The notes beneath the pieces were generated by a model, which had not been told where the DNA came from, did no database searches, and saw only the letters and a program-made list of their open reading frames with translations. The position numbers were made by a program, and so were the translations under genes. A stretch of DNA of 6,896 nucleotides from Candidatus Thorarchaeota archaeon (GTDB taxonomy: Archaea > Asgardarchaeota > Thorarchaeia > Thorarchaeales > Thorarchaeaceae): assembly GCA_029855925.1 (NCBI GenBank), contig JAGSHP010000232.1:1-6896 (forward strand), in the 5' to 3' direction. Numbering within the stretch: position 1 is the first letter of the stretch; every line of letters begins with the position of its first letter. Shown piece after piece: positions 1 to 5,439 of this stretch.

Positions 1-636
1 CTTAAAGACATCCCTTCCAGGGTGCTCCCGGATGAACAGGACGATGACGATTACTGAGAGACCCGCGGGAATCGCGGCGAGAATGAAGGTCCAGAAATAT
101 CCCAGATACATGAAGAGAAAGAAACTGAGAATCGCCCCCACCATGGCACCAGCGGAGTCCATTGCACGGAGCACACCAAAGGCTCGACCGCGGTTCTTCT
201 CCTCAGCCTCTGCCGCCACAATTGCATCTCTGGGCGGTCCTCGCATCTTGCCAATTCTGTCCAGTGCCTTGTAGAAGAGAATCTGCCAGAAAGTCGAAGA
301 GAAGATGAACATGAAGCGTCCAATCAATGACAGGAGATAGCCGCTTGTGATGAACGACTTTCTCTTTCCGGTCCTGTCTGAGGCATATCCCGATGCAAGT
401 TTGGTCAAGGAAGTGACGGTGATAGCCATACCGTCAATGATCCCAATCTGGAAGAGGTTCAGCCCAAGCTGGTGCCTCAGAAAAGTGGGCCAGATCGGTG
501 CAATCATGTCAGACCCCATGTCATTGAGAAATGAGGCGGTCCCAAAGACCATCGTGGGGTCTCGTTCCGTCTTCTCAACATCATTAACAGGTCGTGCGTC
601 CTCTGAGCGGGGTGCACTCTGGGAGTCGTCGCTCGT
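1..636 (-). CDS. Major facilitator superfamily (MFS) transporter, N-terminal half (3' end outside window)
   Basis: The reverse strand is open from the window edge and encodes about six membrane helices of an MFS permease, which would sit in the cytoplasmic membrane and move a small solute by secondary transport. Visible marks, numbered from codon 636: helix 1 with FLNDMGSDMIAPIWPTFL (36-53); the loop 2-3 motif A GYASDRTGKRK (83-93); the helix 4 motif DRIGKMRGPPRDAIVA (126-141), a variant of the DRxGKGxRxxPRDA signature of one MFS branch; then helices 5-6 (about 160-202). The substrate cannot be told. The start is uncertain. The first in-frame ATG (552-550) begins at helix 1 with no clear ribosome site, whereas GGAGG (648-644) lies seven bases before an in-frame ACG (636-634), giving a charged 28-residue N-terminal extension. 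The frame is open back to a TAA at about 735 with no ATG, GTG or TTG upstream of 552. Confidence 0.88.
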
Positions 637-643
637 AGAAAAG

Positions 644-648
644 CCTCC
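644..648 (-). promoter_or_regulatory. Shine-Dalgarno GGAGG ahead of the MFS gene
   Basis: The reverse strand reads GGAGG here, with a seven-base spacer to an in-frame ACG codon. No standard start codon lies at the right distance in the MFS frame. The site argues that translation begins near 636 rather than at the internal ATG at 552, by a non-standard start or because the ACG is a changed or misread ATG. Confidence 0.5.
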
Positions 649-675
649 AAATTTCTGAAGTACACATGCAGAGAA

Positions 676-700
676 ACGATATTTATTTGCTTTTATGAGA
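676..700. promoter_or_regulatory. Divergent TATA-like core promoter region
   Basis: The 100-base gap between the divergent MFS and membrane-protein genes holds one strongly AT-rich patch. On the minus strand AAATAAATAT (688-679) lies about 30-35 bases before the GGAGG site of the MFS gene. On the plus strand TTTTATG (691-697) lies about 40 bases before the TTG start at 737. Both spacings suit archaeal TATA boxes with transcription starting about 25 bases downstream. The two boxes are nearly adjacent, so a single bound factor could affect both genes. The rest of the gap shows no other clear signal. Confidence 0.5.
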
Positions 701-736
701 GCGACCTGTGAACTGGCCGACCAGAGAATCGCTTAG

Positions 737-1750
737 TTGAAATACACAGTCACCTTCCATCTGAATGTCATGGAAGACGAGAGAGAGACCTGTCGTGAGG
801 AACTCGAGGCTTACGCGGAGGGTCGAGTGAAGTGGTCCAACAGAGCTCGAATTCCGTGGTATGTATTGCCGGCCGCACTTCTCTTCGTAGTTCTATTAAT
901 AATTTCTATATACCTCACCTTGATCATCTTTCTGATGAACTTGAACGGGAATCCTGCAACCGCCATTCTATACGGGATTCTGGACTCTTTCCTCATTGTT
1001 AGCATGATTGTAATCTATCCCACCGCAACGAGCAGCAGATCCTACATCGAGCGGGATAAGGGATTAGGCTTCCATGGATTATCACGAAATACGATTGCAA
1101 TGATGCTGTCAACACTTGACCAAGTATGCAATGGTCTGCCCACACTCGCGAACTGGAGGACTAGTGACATAACAATAGTGGGTCTCAGAAATCCACTGGC
1201 GATCAATCGAACCATTCGAAACCTCGCAGATTTGATGCCGGCAGAGTTTCAGCAGTGGTACTCGATTACTGAGGAGCCACTCAGGGAGAGAAACGACTCT
1301 CCCATGGGCAGTTTTGTTGATAAGACACTGATGGTCATATCGGTCTTCGGTCTGTCTGCTTGGTTAGGACTACCAGCATACGTGGCTCTGTTCGGAGTTC
1401 CACCGCTGAATCTTCTTTGGTTTCTCATCGCTGTCTTTGCGGCGTTCTTTGGCGTCTGTATTGTCATAATGATATATCTGGGCCTTGACCATGCCAAGAC
1501 ACGAGGTCGTCTCCGGACTCTTCTCAATACTCCTGAAATTCAAGAGGCCACACGCAGGCTTATTGAACAGTTCGTCAATGAACTGCAAAGCGGTCTCATC
1601 TGTCCGGTTCGGGTGTTTCTCATTGGACAATATCGAGGAGCAAGACGTACAGGACACTCAATTGTCAGCTCAACAGGTGTAGAGTTGTTTGAGACCTTCG
1701 TCCTACCGCATTGGATAGATCCTCCGAGAGATTGGGTCGGTGACGAGTGA
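737..1750 (+). CDS. Unrecognised membrane protein with two pairs of transmembrane helices
   Basis: I do not recognise this 337-residue protein. It has a soluble N-terminus (1-38) containing an acidic, probably helical part (12-30), a helix pair at about 40-68 and 75-95, a soluble middle of about 100 residues (96-194), a second helix pair at about 195-221 and 225-250, and an 85-residue C-terminal region rich in Arg/Lys just after the membrane (AKTRGRLRTLL, 253-263). Positive-inside reasoning puts the N-terminus, middle and C-terminus all in the cytoplasm, with only short loops outside. No transport, protease or kinase motif was seen. The start is TTG, placed directly after an in-frame TAG (734-736), so it is the first codon of the open frame. 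An ATG at 770 would drop 11 residues. Neither start has a good ribosome site. It is divergent from the MFS gene, and its own downstream gene is separated by more than 80 bases. Confidence 0.8.
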   Translation: MKYTVTFHLNVMEDERETCREELEAYAEGRVKWSNRARIPWYVLPAALLFVVLLIISIYLTLIIFLMNLNGNPATAILYGILDSFLIVSMIVIYPTATSSRSYIERDKGLGFHGLSRNTIAMMLSTLDQVCNGLPTLANWRTSDITIVGLRNPLAINRTIRNLADLMPAEFQQWYSITEEPLRERNDSPMGSFVDKTLMVISVFGLSAWLGLPAYVALFGVPPLNLLWFLIAVFAAFFGVCIVIMIYLGLDHAKTRGRLRTLLNTPEIQEATRRLIEQFVNELQSGLICPVRVFLIGQYRGARRTGHSIVSSTGVELFETFVLPHWIDPPRDWVGDE

Positions 1751-1759
1751 GGAGAAGCA

Positions 1760-1787
1760 TGGTGATGTCAATCCTACACCATCACCA
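1760..1787 (+). repeat. Inverted repeat, 8-bp perfect stem with 12-base loop
   Basis: TGGTGATG (1760-1767) pairs exactly with CATCACCA (1780-1787). It begins ten bases after the stop of the membrane-protein gene and precedes the TATA-like patch at 1797-1806. It could be an RNA hairpin at the 3' end of the upstream transcript or a dyad operator for the downstream gene. No T-run follows, so it is not a classical intrinsic terminator. Confidence 0.5.
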
Positions 1788-1795
1788 CTTCGCTA

Positions 1796-1808
1796 CTGAA
1801 AAATACAA
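1796..1808 (+). promoter_or_regulatory. TATA-like box ahead of the DUF362 gene
   Basis: The stretch CTGAAAAATACAA is the most AT-rich part of the 1751-1892 spacer and has a purine-rich left flank like an archaeal BRE. Transcription would begin near 1828-1832. That would make the TTG at 1836 almost leaderless, or give a leader of about 60 bases for the ATG at 1893. Confidence 0.35.
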
Positions 1809-1892
1809 CAGAAATGGTACCTCCGTCTCCCGAACTTGAGCAAGTCTCACACATCGATAGAGCCTTATTCCGCGGCTTCTTTCAGTACAGCT

Positions 1893-3092
1893 ATGACGAA
1901 CTCGCCGGCGAAAGTGTATTTTGGGTCAATCCAGCATGGAGCAAGAGCCAAGTTTGCATCGATTGGTGCCAAGGTTGACAAGATCATCGAACTGTTAGAT
2001 CTCTCTACAATTGAGAAGAAGGACAAGGTTGCAATTAAGATGCATCTTGGTTTTGGTGATGGCTATCAGACTGTGCCTGTCTTCTTCGTACGCCGAATCG
2101 TGGAGGCCATTAAGGCGCAGGGAGCATTTCCCTTCATCACAGATAATCCCACATCTGTATACAATGCGGTCTATCGCGGTTATACACAAGAAACCTGTGG
2201 GTGCCCCCTCATCCCCATCTCGGGGGTCAAGGACGGTTATTCCTATACGCGCGCTGCCGAGTTTCACGGCGTCACTGAGATGGAAATGGCGGGAGCGCTC
2301 CATGATGCGGACGCTCTTGTCGACCTGAGTCACGTCAAGGGCCATAACTCATGTGGTTTCGGTGGCGCTATCAAGAACATCGCGCTTGGTGGATTTGCTG
2401 CGAACACGCGATGGAAGAAGTATCACACTGTCGGCCAATCGATTCCATACTGGGATCCTGACAAGTGCACTCCTCAGCATGCGAGGAAGCTTGTCAAGTC
2501 ATGTCCGCAAAAGGCGATCAGCTACGATGAAAAGAAACACAAACTTACCATCTCTTTTGATATTTGCAATCAGTGCATGGAGTGTATCAAGGCGGACGAG
2601 GGCGTTGGTTGCCTCAAGATCCAGCAGGAAAACTTCTCGGTCTTCCAGGAACTGATGGCAATCGGTGCGAGACACATCTTGAACACCTTTGACGAGGACA
2701 AGAGATTCTTCATCAGCTTCCTGCTTGACATCACGGCATTTTGTGATTGCTGGGGTTTCGGGCAACCTCATGTTGTCAATGACATCGGAGTGCTTGGGAG
2801 CCGTGATATCGTGGCTATTGAGCAGGCTGCTCTTGACCTTATAGCAAAGGAGGGTCTCGATGAGAAGATGATTCCACCATTCATCAAAGCGAATCTGGAC
2901 CCTTTGGTTGACCTTCATCCCTTTGCAAGGCTCCATGGCCCCATGAAGAACCCGTATCTCGCAGTTCAATATGCAGAGAAAATGGGACTTGGGACCTCAG
3001 AGTACGAGCTGATAGAGGTTCTCTCCCCTGAGGAAACCATGAAGATGAAGCCACCCAAGGGCGTCAGTGAGGATGAGCCAACCTTCTTCTGA
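1893..3092 (+). CDS. DUF362 family iron-sulfur protein
   Basis: This is a DUF362-domain protein, a widespread archaeal and bacterial family that usually carries an inserted ferredoxin domain; its exact reaction is not settled. Numbered from an upstream TTG at 1836, it shows KVAIKMHLG (64-72), the conserved LSHVKGHNSCGFGGAIKN block (164-181), then the ferredoxin-like insert (about 207-262), and CDC (303-305) followed by DIGVLGSRDIVAIEQA (316-331), where the family usually has DPVA. The insert is degenerate. The first motif keeps only C211 and the C223-Pro, while the second keeps C244, C247, C250 plus C259, so one [4Fe-4S] cluster looks possible and the second doubtful. I chose the ATG at 1893 because family members usually begin a few residues before KVYF. 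The TTG at 1836 would add 19 Ser/Thr-rich residues. Neither has a ribosome site. The protein is soluble, with no signal peptide. Confidence 0.9.
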   Translation: MTNSPAKVYFGSIQHGARAKFASIGAKVDKIIELLDLSTIEKKDKVAIKMHLGFGDGYQTVPVFFVRRIVEAIKAQGAFPFITDNPTSVYNAVYRGYTQETCGCPLIPISGVKDGYSYTRAAEFHGVTEMEMAGALHDADALVDLSHVKGHNSCGFGGAIKNIALGGFAANTRWKKYHTVGQSIPYWDPDKCTPQHARKLVKSCPQKAISYDEKKHKLTISFDICNQCMECIKADEGVGCLKIQQENFSVFQELMAIGARHILNTFDEDKRFFISFLLDITAFCDCWGFGQPHVVNDIGVLGSRDIVAIEQAALDLIAKEGLDEKMIPPFIKANLDPLVDLHPFARLHGPMKNPYLAVQYAEKMGLGTSEYELIEVLSPEETMKMKPPKGVSEDEPTFF

Positions 3093-3095
3093 CCA

Positions 3096-3104
3096 CTTTT
3101 TTCT
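3096..3104 (+). terminator. Oligo-T transcription terminator after the DUF362 gene
   Basis: Six consecutive T residues (3097-3102) within CTTTTTTCT begin four bases after the TGA stop. Archaeal RNA polymerase terminates at short T-runs without needing a hairpin, so this is a plausible end for the DUF362 transcript. Confidence 0.5.
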
Positions 3105-3113
3105 AACCATGTA

Positions 3114-3161
3114 GGATCCGAACTGGCGGCAGATGTTGCCCGTTCGCGCTCATCTGTATCC
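3114..3161 (+). repeat. Possible composite hairpin in the intergenic region
   Basis: CAGATG (3130-3135) pairs with CATCTG (3151-3156) around a 15-base loop. An outer GGAT (3114-3117) can pair with ATCC (3158-3161). The two stems are separated by an uneven internal loop, so the folded form is only moderately convincing. It lies between the T-run and the next promoter and could be an operator-type dyad. Confidence 0.25.
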
Positions 3162-3164
3162 ATT

Positions 3165-3206
3165 AAGTTCATATTTGCAAGGTTGAACCTAACCTCTAAC
3201 CAAGAG
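3165..3206 (+). promoter_or_regulatory. Promoter and ribosome site of the 7TM-longin gene
   Basis: A TATA-like TTCATATTT (3168-3176) predicts transcription from about 3200. GAGG (3203-3206) is a modest Shine-Dalgarno match 11 bases before the ATG at 3218. Between them AACC occurs three times in 15 bases (3186-3200), which may be chance or a small factor site. Confidence 0.4.
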
Positions 3207-3217
3207 GCGCGACCAGA

Positions 3218-4312
3218 ATGGCATTTCCACCAACAATTGAGATTCTTCTATTTCTCTTCGAGCAAGTGACTTTCATTTCCGGAGCCGTCCTAATGTATCG
3301 AACGTTTGCCAGATACCGTTTTACTTCGCACCTGTACATGGCAGGCGCGTTTCTGCTGCTGTCAGCCAGCTCCGCAACCAGATTAATCACGAGCACAACC
3401 AATCCTACTGATCTGGACACGGCGGAAACGCTGTGGAGCGGGCAGAACTTCTTTCTAATCCTAGGAATAATTATGATATTTTATTCATTCTTCTATTTCC
3501 AGTACAATCGCCTCCCGGGCAGAGCGAACATTGCTTCGATCCTAGGAGGGGCAACTCTCATGGCCTACATCAACCGGGACTGGTTCGTCGTCACATATGA
3601 CCCCAGTACTGGCATGTTCACGGCATCGTATTCCCCGATAGTGAACGTCTTTGTGATTCCCCTGATTGCACTGTTCATCATCGTCTTCCTGTTGCCCATT
3701 GTCACAAAGATTCGATTGGCAAAAGACCCGAGAACAAAGAAGGACTCGGCAAGCCTACTGATTGTTCTCCTGTTCCTCCTGACTTGGGCGGCTATGTCAG
3801 CGTTTACGTCTTTGCCGATCGTTCGAGAAACCCGCCCCTTCTTCTTTGCGGCTGGGTGGCTGATCTGGGTTCTGTTGACGGTACGAAGACCAATGAACCT
3901 CATATTCACTAAGCGCCGCTTCGAAAAGCTGTTGGTGATGACTGACGCGGGCTACCCAATCCTATTGTACGACTTCGAGACATCGACTCTCGAGGACCCT
4001 TCGCTGTTCTCAGCACTGTTCTCAGCCCTTCAAACGGCTCTCAGTGACCTTCTGAAGGCAGACACATCTCTTCGTTCCATATACTATGAGAACAAGGTCG
4101 TCAGCATTGAGAAGAGATCTGCAGTGAGTGTCTTTGGAATTGGCGATGAGCCTGACACGGCGTTGGACACTGCCCTGCGTGTCTTTGCCAATGCTCTGTT
4201 CGATACCTATCCCATCCTCAAGACGACTGATGGGTCACTCCCAAGTATTGACCTCAATCCGGGAACTATTGAACAGATTGTGACTCAATCATTCAGTAGC
4301 GTAATATTCTAA
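3218..4312 (+). CDS. Seven-helix membrane protein with C-terminal longin-like domain
   Basis: The protein is 364 residues. The first 225 form about seven membrane helices (roughly 7-27, 38-56, 75-95, 103-118, 138-163, 177-198, 207-223). The basic stretch after the last helix (RRPMNLIFTKRRFEK, 223-237) points to a cytoplasmic C-terminus. Residues 237-332 look like a longin/roadblock-type fold by pattern: strands KLLVMTDAG and YPILLYDF, a helix at 262-281, strands LRSIYYENKVVSIEKR and SAVSVFGIG, and a long helix at 313-330. In known families such domains bind small GTPases or act in signalling and trafficking scaffolds. Here the role is inferred: a membrane sensor or anchor passing a signal to a cytosolic partner. 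No kinase, cyclase or methyl-accepting motif is present. The start ATG has a nearby promoter and GAGG. The gene stands alone, with a T-run upstream and a 22-base gap downstream. Confidence 0.8.
   Translation: MAFPPTIEILLFLFEQVTFISGAVLMYRTFARYRFTSHLYMAGAFLLLSASSATRLITSTTNPTDLDTAETLWSGQNFFLILGIIMIFYSFFYFQYNRLPGRANIASILGGATLMAYINRDWFVVTYDPSTGMFTASYSPIVNVFVIPLIALFIIVFLLPIVTKIRLAKDPRTKKDSASLLIVLLFLLTWAAMSAFTSLPIVRETRPFFFAAGWLIWVLLTVRRPMNLIFTKRRFEKLLVMTDAGYPILLYDFETSTLEDPSLFSALFSALQTALSDLLKADTSLRSIYYENKVVSIEKRSAVSVFGIGDEPDTALDTALRVFANALFDTYPILKTTDGSLPSIDLNPGTIEQIVTQSFSSVIF
4004..4027 (+). repeat. 12-bp in-frame tandem duplication in the longin-like domain
   Basis: Two adjacent 12-base units (CTGTTCTCAGCA and CTGTTCTCAGCC) differ only at the last base and encode LFSA twice (residues 263-270) in the first helix of the longin-like domain. 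Near-identity at synonymous positions suggests a recent small duplication, though short repeats of this size can arise by chance. Confidence 0.6.
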
Positions 4313-4317
4313 GGAGC

Positions 4318-4395
4318 ATGCTGATTGACCAGATGTGCGACCCCATAGTGAGAATTTCCCCCGCAATACATGGACAGAAAAGCAATATAACATAG
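4318..4395 (+). CDS. Possible 25-codon leader ORF overlapping the next gene
   Basis: AAGGAG (4311-4316) overlaps the stop of the 7TM-longin gene and sits just before an ATG at 4318. That frame runs 25 codons (beginning MLIDQMCDPIVRI) to a TAG at 4393-4395, overlapping the 5' part of the next gene in another frame. Since the next gene's own GTG at 4335 lacks a well-spaced ribosome site, this small frame could be a translated leader, or merely show that the true start of the next gene lies further downstream. I have no evidence of conservation. Confidence 0.2.
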   Translation: MLIDQMCDPIVRISPAIHGQKSNIT

Positions 4396-5438
4396 AAGTA
4401 TCTGGCACATATGAGTGGAGGTTGAAATACCTGCCCAGACAGAGAGTGCGACACCCGGAATCGATTAGATTCGCCCTGAGAATCAGCGACATGGTCAGTC
4501 GTGGTGATATTGATCTGGTAGTCGACTCTCTCAAGAACTACTGGCGCGACAAGAAGCCGAATCCTTGGCATAGAGTGCTAAAGGACATCGAACAAAAGGG
4601 ATCTAAGACTCTTGACCAGAAGGAACTGGACAAGTGCGTTGTGCTCATCCGGGACGGACTATTTGCCGCCATGGACATGCTCTCCTTCTGCGTACCCCTT
4701 GACGTGTCAACTTCTGAACTGCTAGATATCACTCTCAAGGCTTCCTCATGGAAGGAGGGACGAAGAAACGCCAGGAACTATTGTGCGAACCGGGCTCAGG
4801 AGATGATCGCCGCAAAGAATGTGGACCTGTTCGTCGTCTCCGGTCTTGAGCATGATGGTTTCCGATATCTTGTCCCTGACATCTTAAGGACACGTCTGGA
4901 GATGTTTGAGGCTGCTCAGCCAAAACTCAAGGATGGGGCCTACGACCTAATGCCATTGCATAGGTGCTTGCTTGGCCGCCTCTTGCTCCGAGAGCTGAAT
5001 ATAACTGCGCCTAGGCTACAGGAGAACGATCCACGTGCTGAGCAACTGCTCACGCTCCACTCGCACATGCTCCTTGATATGGAGCTTGAGGAGAGTTCCT
5101 ATGTTGTAGATGTGGATGCTACAGCTCAGACAACATTGAATGGTGAGATAGTCGAAGAGGAAGAAGAACAGAAGGAACCAGAGGAGACAAAGGAAAAGAG
5201 CCCGCCCTCAGGGTCCGATGAGGTTCAAGTGCCGCTGACCGAATACATTCCTTCTAAAGGTAGGGCGACCGCTAGGAAGACAAAGAAGAAGCGGAAAAAA
5301 TCAGCTGCATCCACTACGACATCGACAAAGGAGAGCAGCAAGAAGAAGCCCAAGGTAAAGTCCACGAAGACCACGGCTAAGAAGAGCGACAAGAAGAAGA
5401 GAACGCGAAAGTCTACAACCAAGAAGGAGGCTGCGTGA
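4335..5438 (+). CDS. Unrecognised helical protein with acidic linker and H1-like lysine-rich tail
   Basis: I do not recognise this protein, up to 367 residues long. Residues about 40-250 look like a globular, mostly helical domain containing Cys101, Cys119, Cys150 and Cys211 but no paired metal motif. Residues 251-290 are acidic (EEEEEQKEPEE near 274). Residues 308-367 form a disordered, strongly basic tail with about 22 Lys and 5 Arg in 60 residues, mixed with Ser/Thr/Ala/Pro, like eukaryotic histone H1 tails. The tail is most simply read as a nucleic-acid-binding arm; the domain's role is unknown. Start choice is weak: GTG 4335 has AAGGAG 18 bases upstream, too far, and TTG 4422, GTG 4446 and ATG 4491 are in-frame alternatives. 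The coding pattern looks firm from about residue 40. The next gene begins one base after the stop, so the two are almost surely co-transcribed and possibly translationally coupled. Confidence 0.78.
   Translation: MRPHSENFPRNTWTEKQYNIEVSGTYEWRLKYLPRQRVRHPESIRFALRISDMVSRGDIDLVVDSLKNYWRDKKPNPWHRVLKDIEQKGSKTLDQKELDKCVVLIRDGLFAAMDMLSFCVPLDVSTSELLDITLKASSWKEGRRNARNYCANRAQEMIAAKNVDLFVVSGLEHDGFRYLVPDILRTRLEMFEAAQPKLKDGAYDLMPLHRCLLGRLLLRELNITAPRLQENDPRAEQLLTLHSHMLLDMELEESSYVVDVDATAQTTLNGEIVEEEEEQKEPEETKEKSPPSGSDEVQVPLTEYIPSKGRATARKTKKKRKKSAASTTTSTKESSKKKPKVKSTKTTAKKSDKKKRTRKSTTKKEAA
4384..4390 (+). promoter_or_regulatory. TATA-like AATATAA inside the 5' part of the basic-tail gene
   Basis: AATATAA sits within a purine-rich context and predicts transcription from about 4412-4416. 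If it is used, the gene would start at an in-frame TTG (4422), GTG (4446) or ATG (4491) rather than at GTG 4335. The match could be chance, because it lies inside the open frame. Confidence 0.3.
5424..5430 (+). promoter_or_regulatory. Strong Shine-Dalgarno AAGGAGG for the HEAT/winged-helix gene
   Basis: AAGGAGG lies within the last codons of the basic-tail gene, nine bases before TTG 5440. It is the best ribosome site in the window. It fixes the downstream start at a non-ATG codon and supports coupling of the two genes. Confidence 0.75.
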
Positions 5439-5439
5439 G

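Noticed and set aside
32..658. Open frames on the plus strand at 32-274 and 347-658 and a minus-strand frame at 51-323
   Set aside because: They lie over the MFS gene in other frames, and their translations show no membrane or domain pattern, while the MFS frame shows clear family motifs.
1814..1978. Short frame from ATG 1814 overlapping the DUF362 start
   Set aside because: It overlaps the DUF362 frame out of phase, has no ribosome site and looks like chance.
2499..2969. 156-codon minus-strand frame inside the DUF362 gene
   Set aside because: It is opposite a strongly conserved protein frame and has no recognisable features.
3186..3200. Triple AACC as a telomere-like or CRISPR-like repeat
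   Set aside because: There are only three copies with uneven spacing; too short to call anything beyond a possible chance cluster in the promoter.
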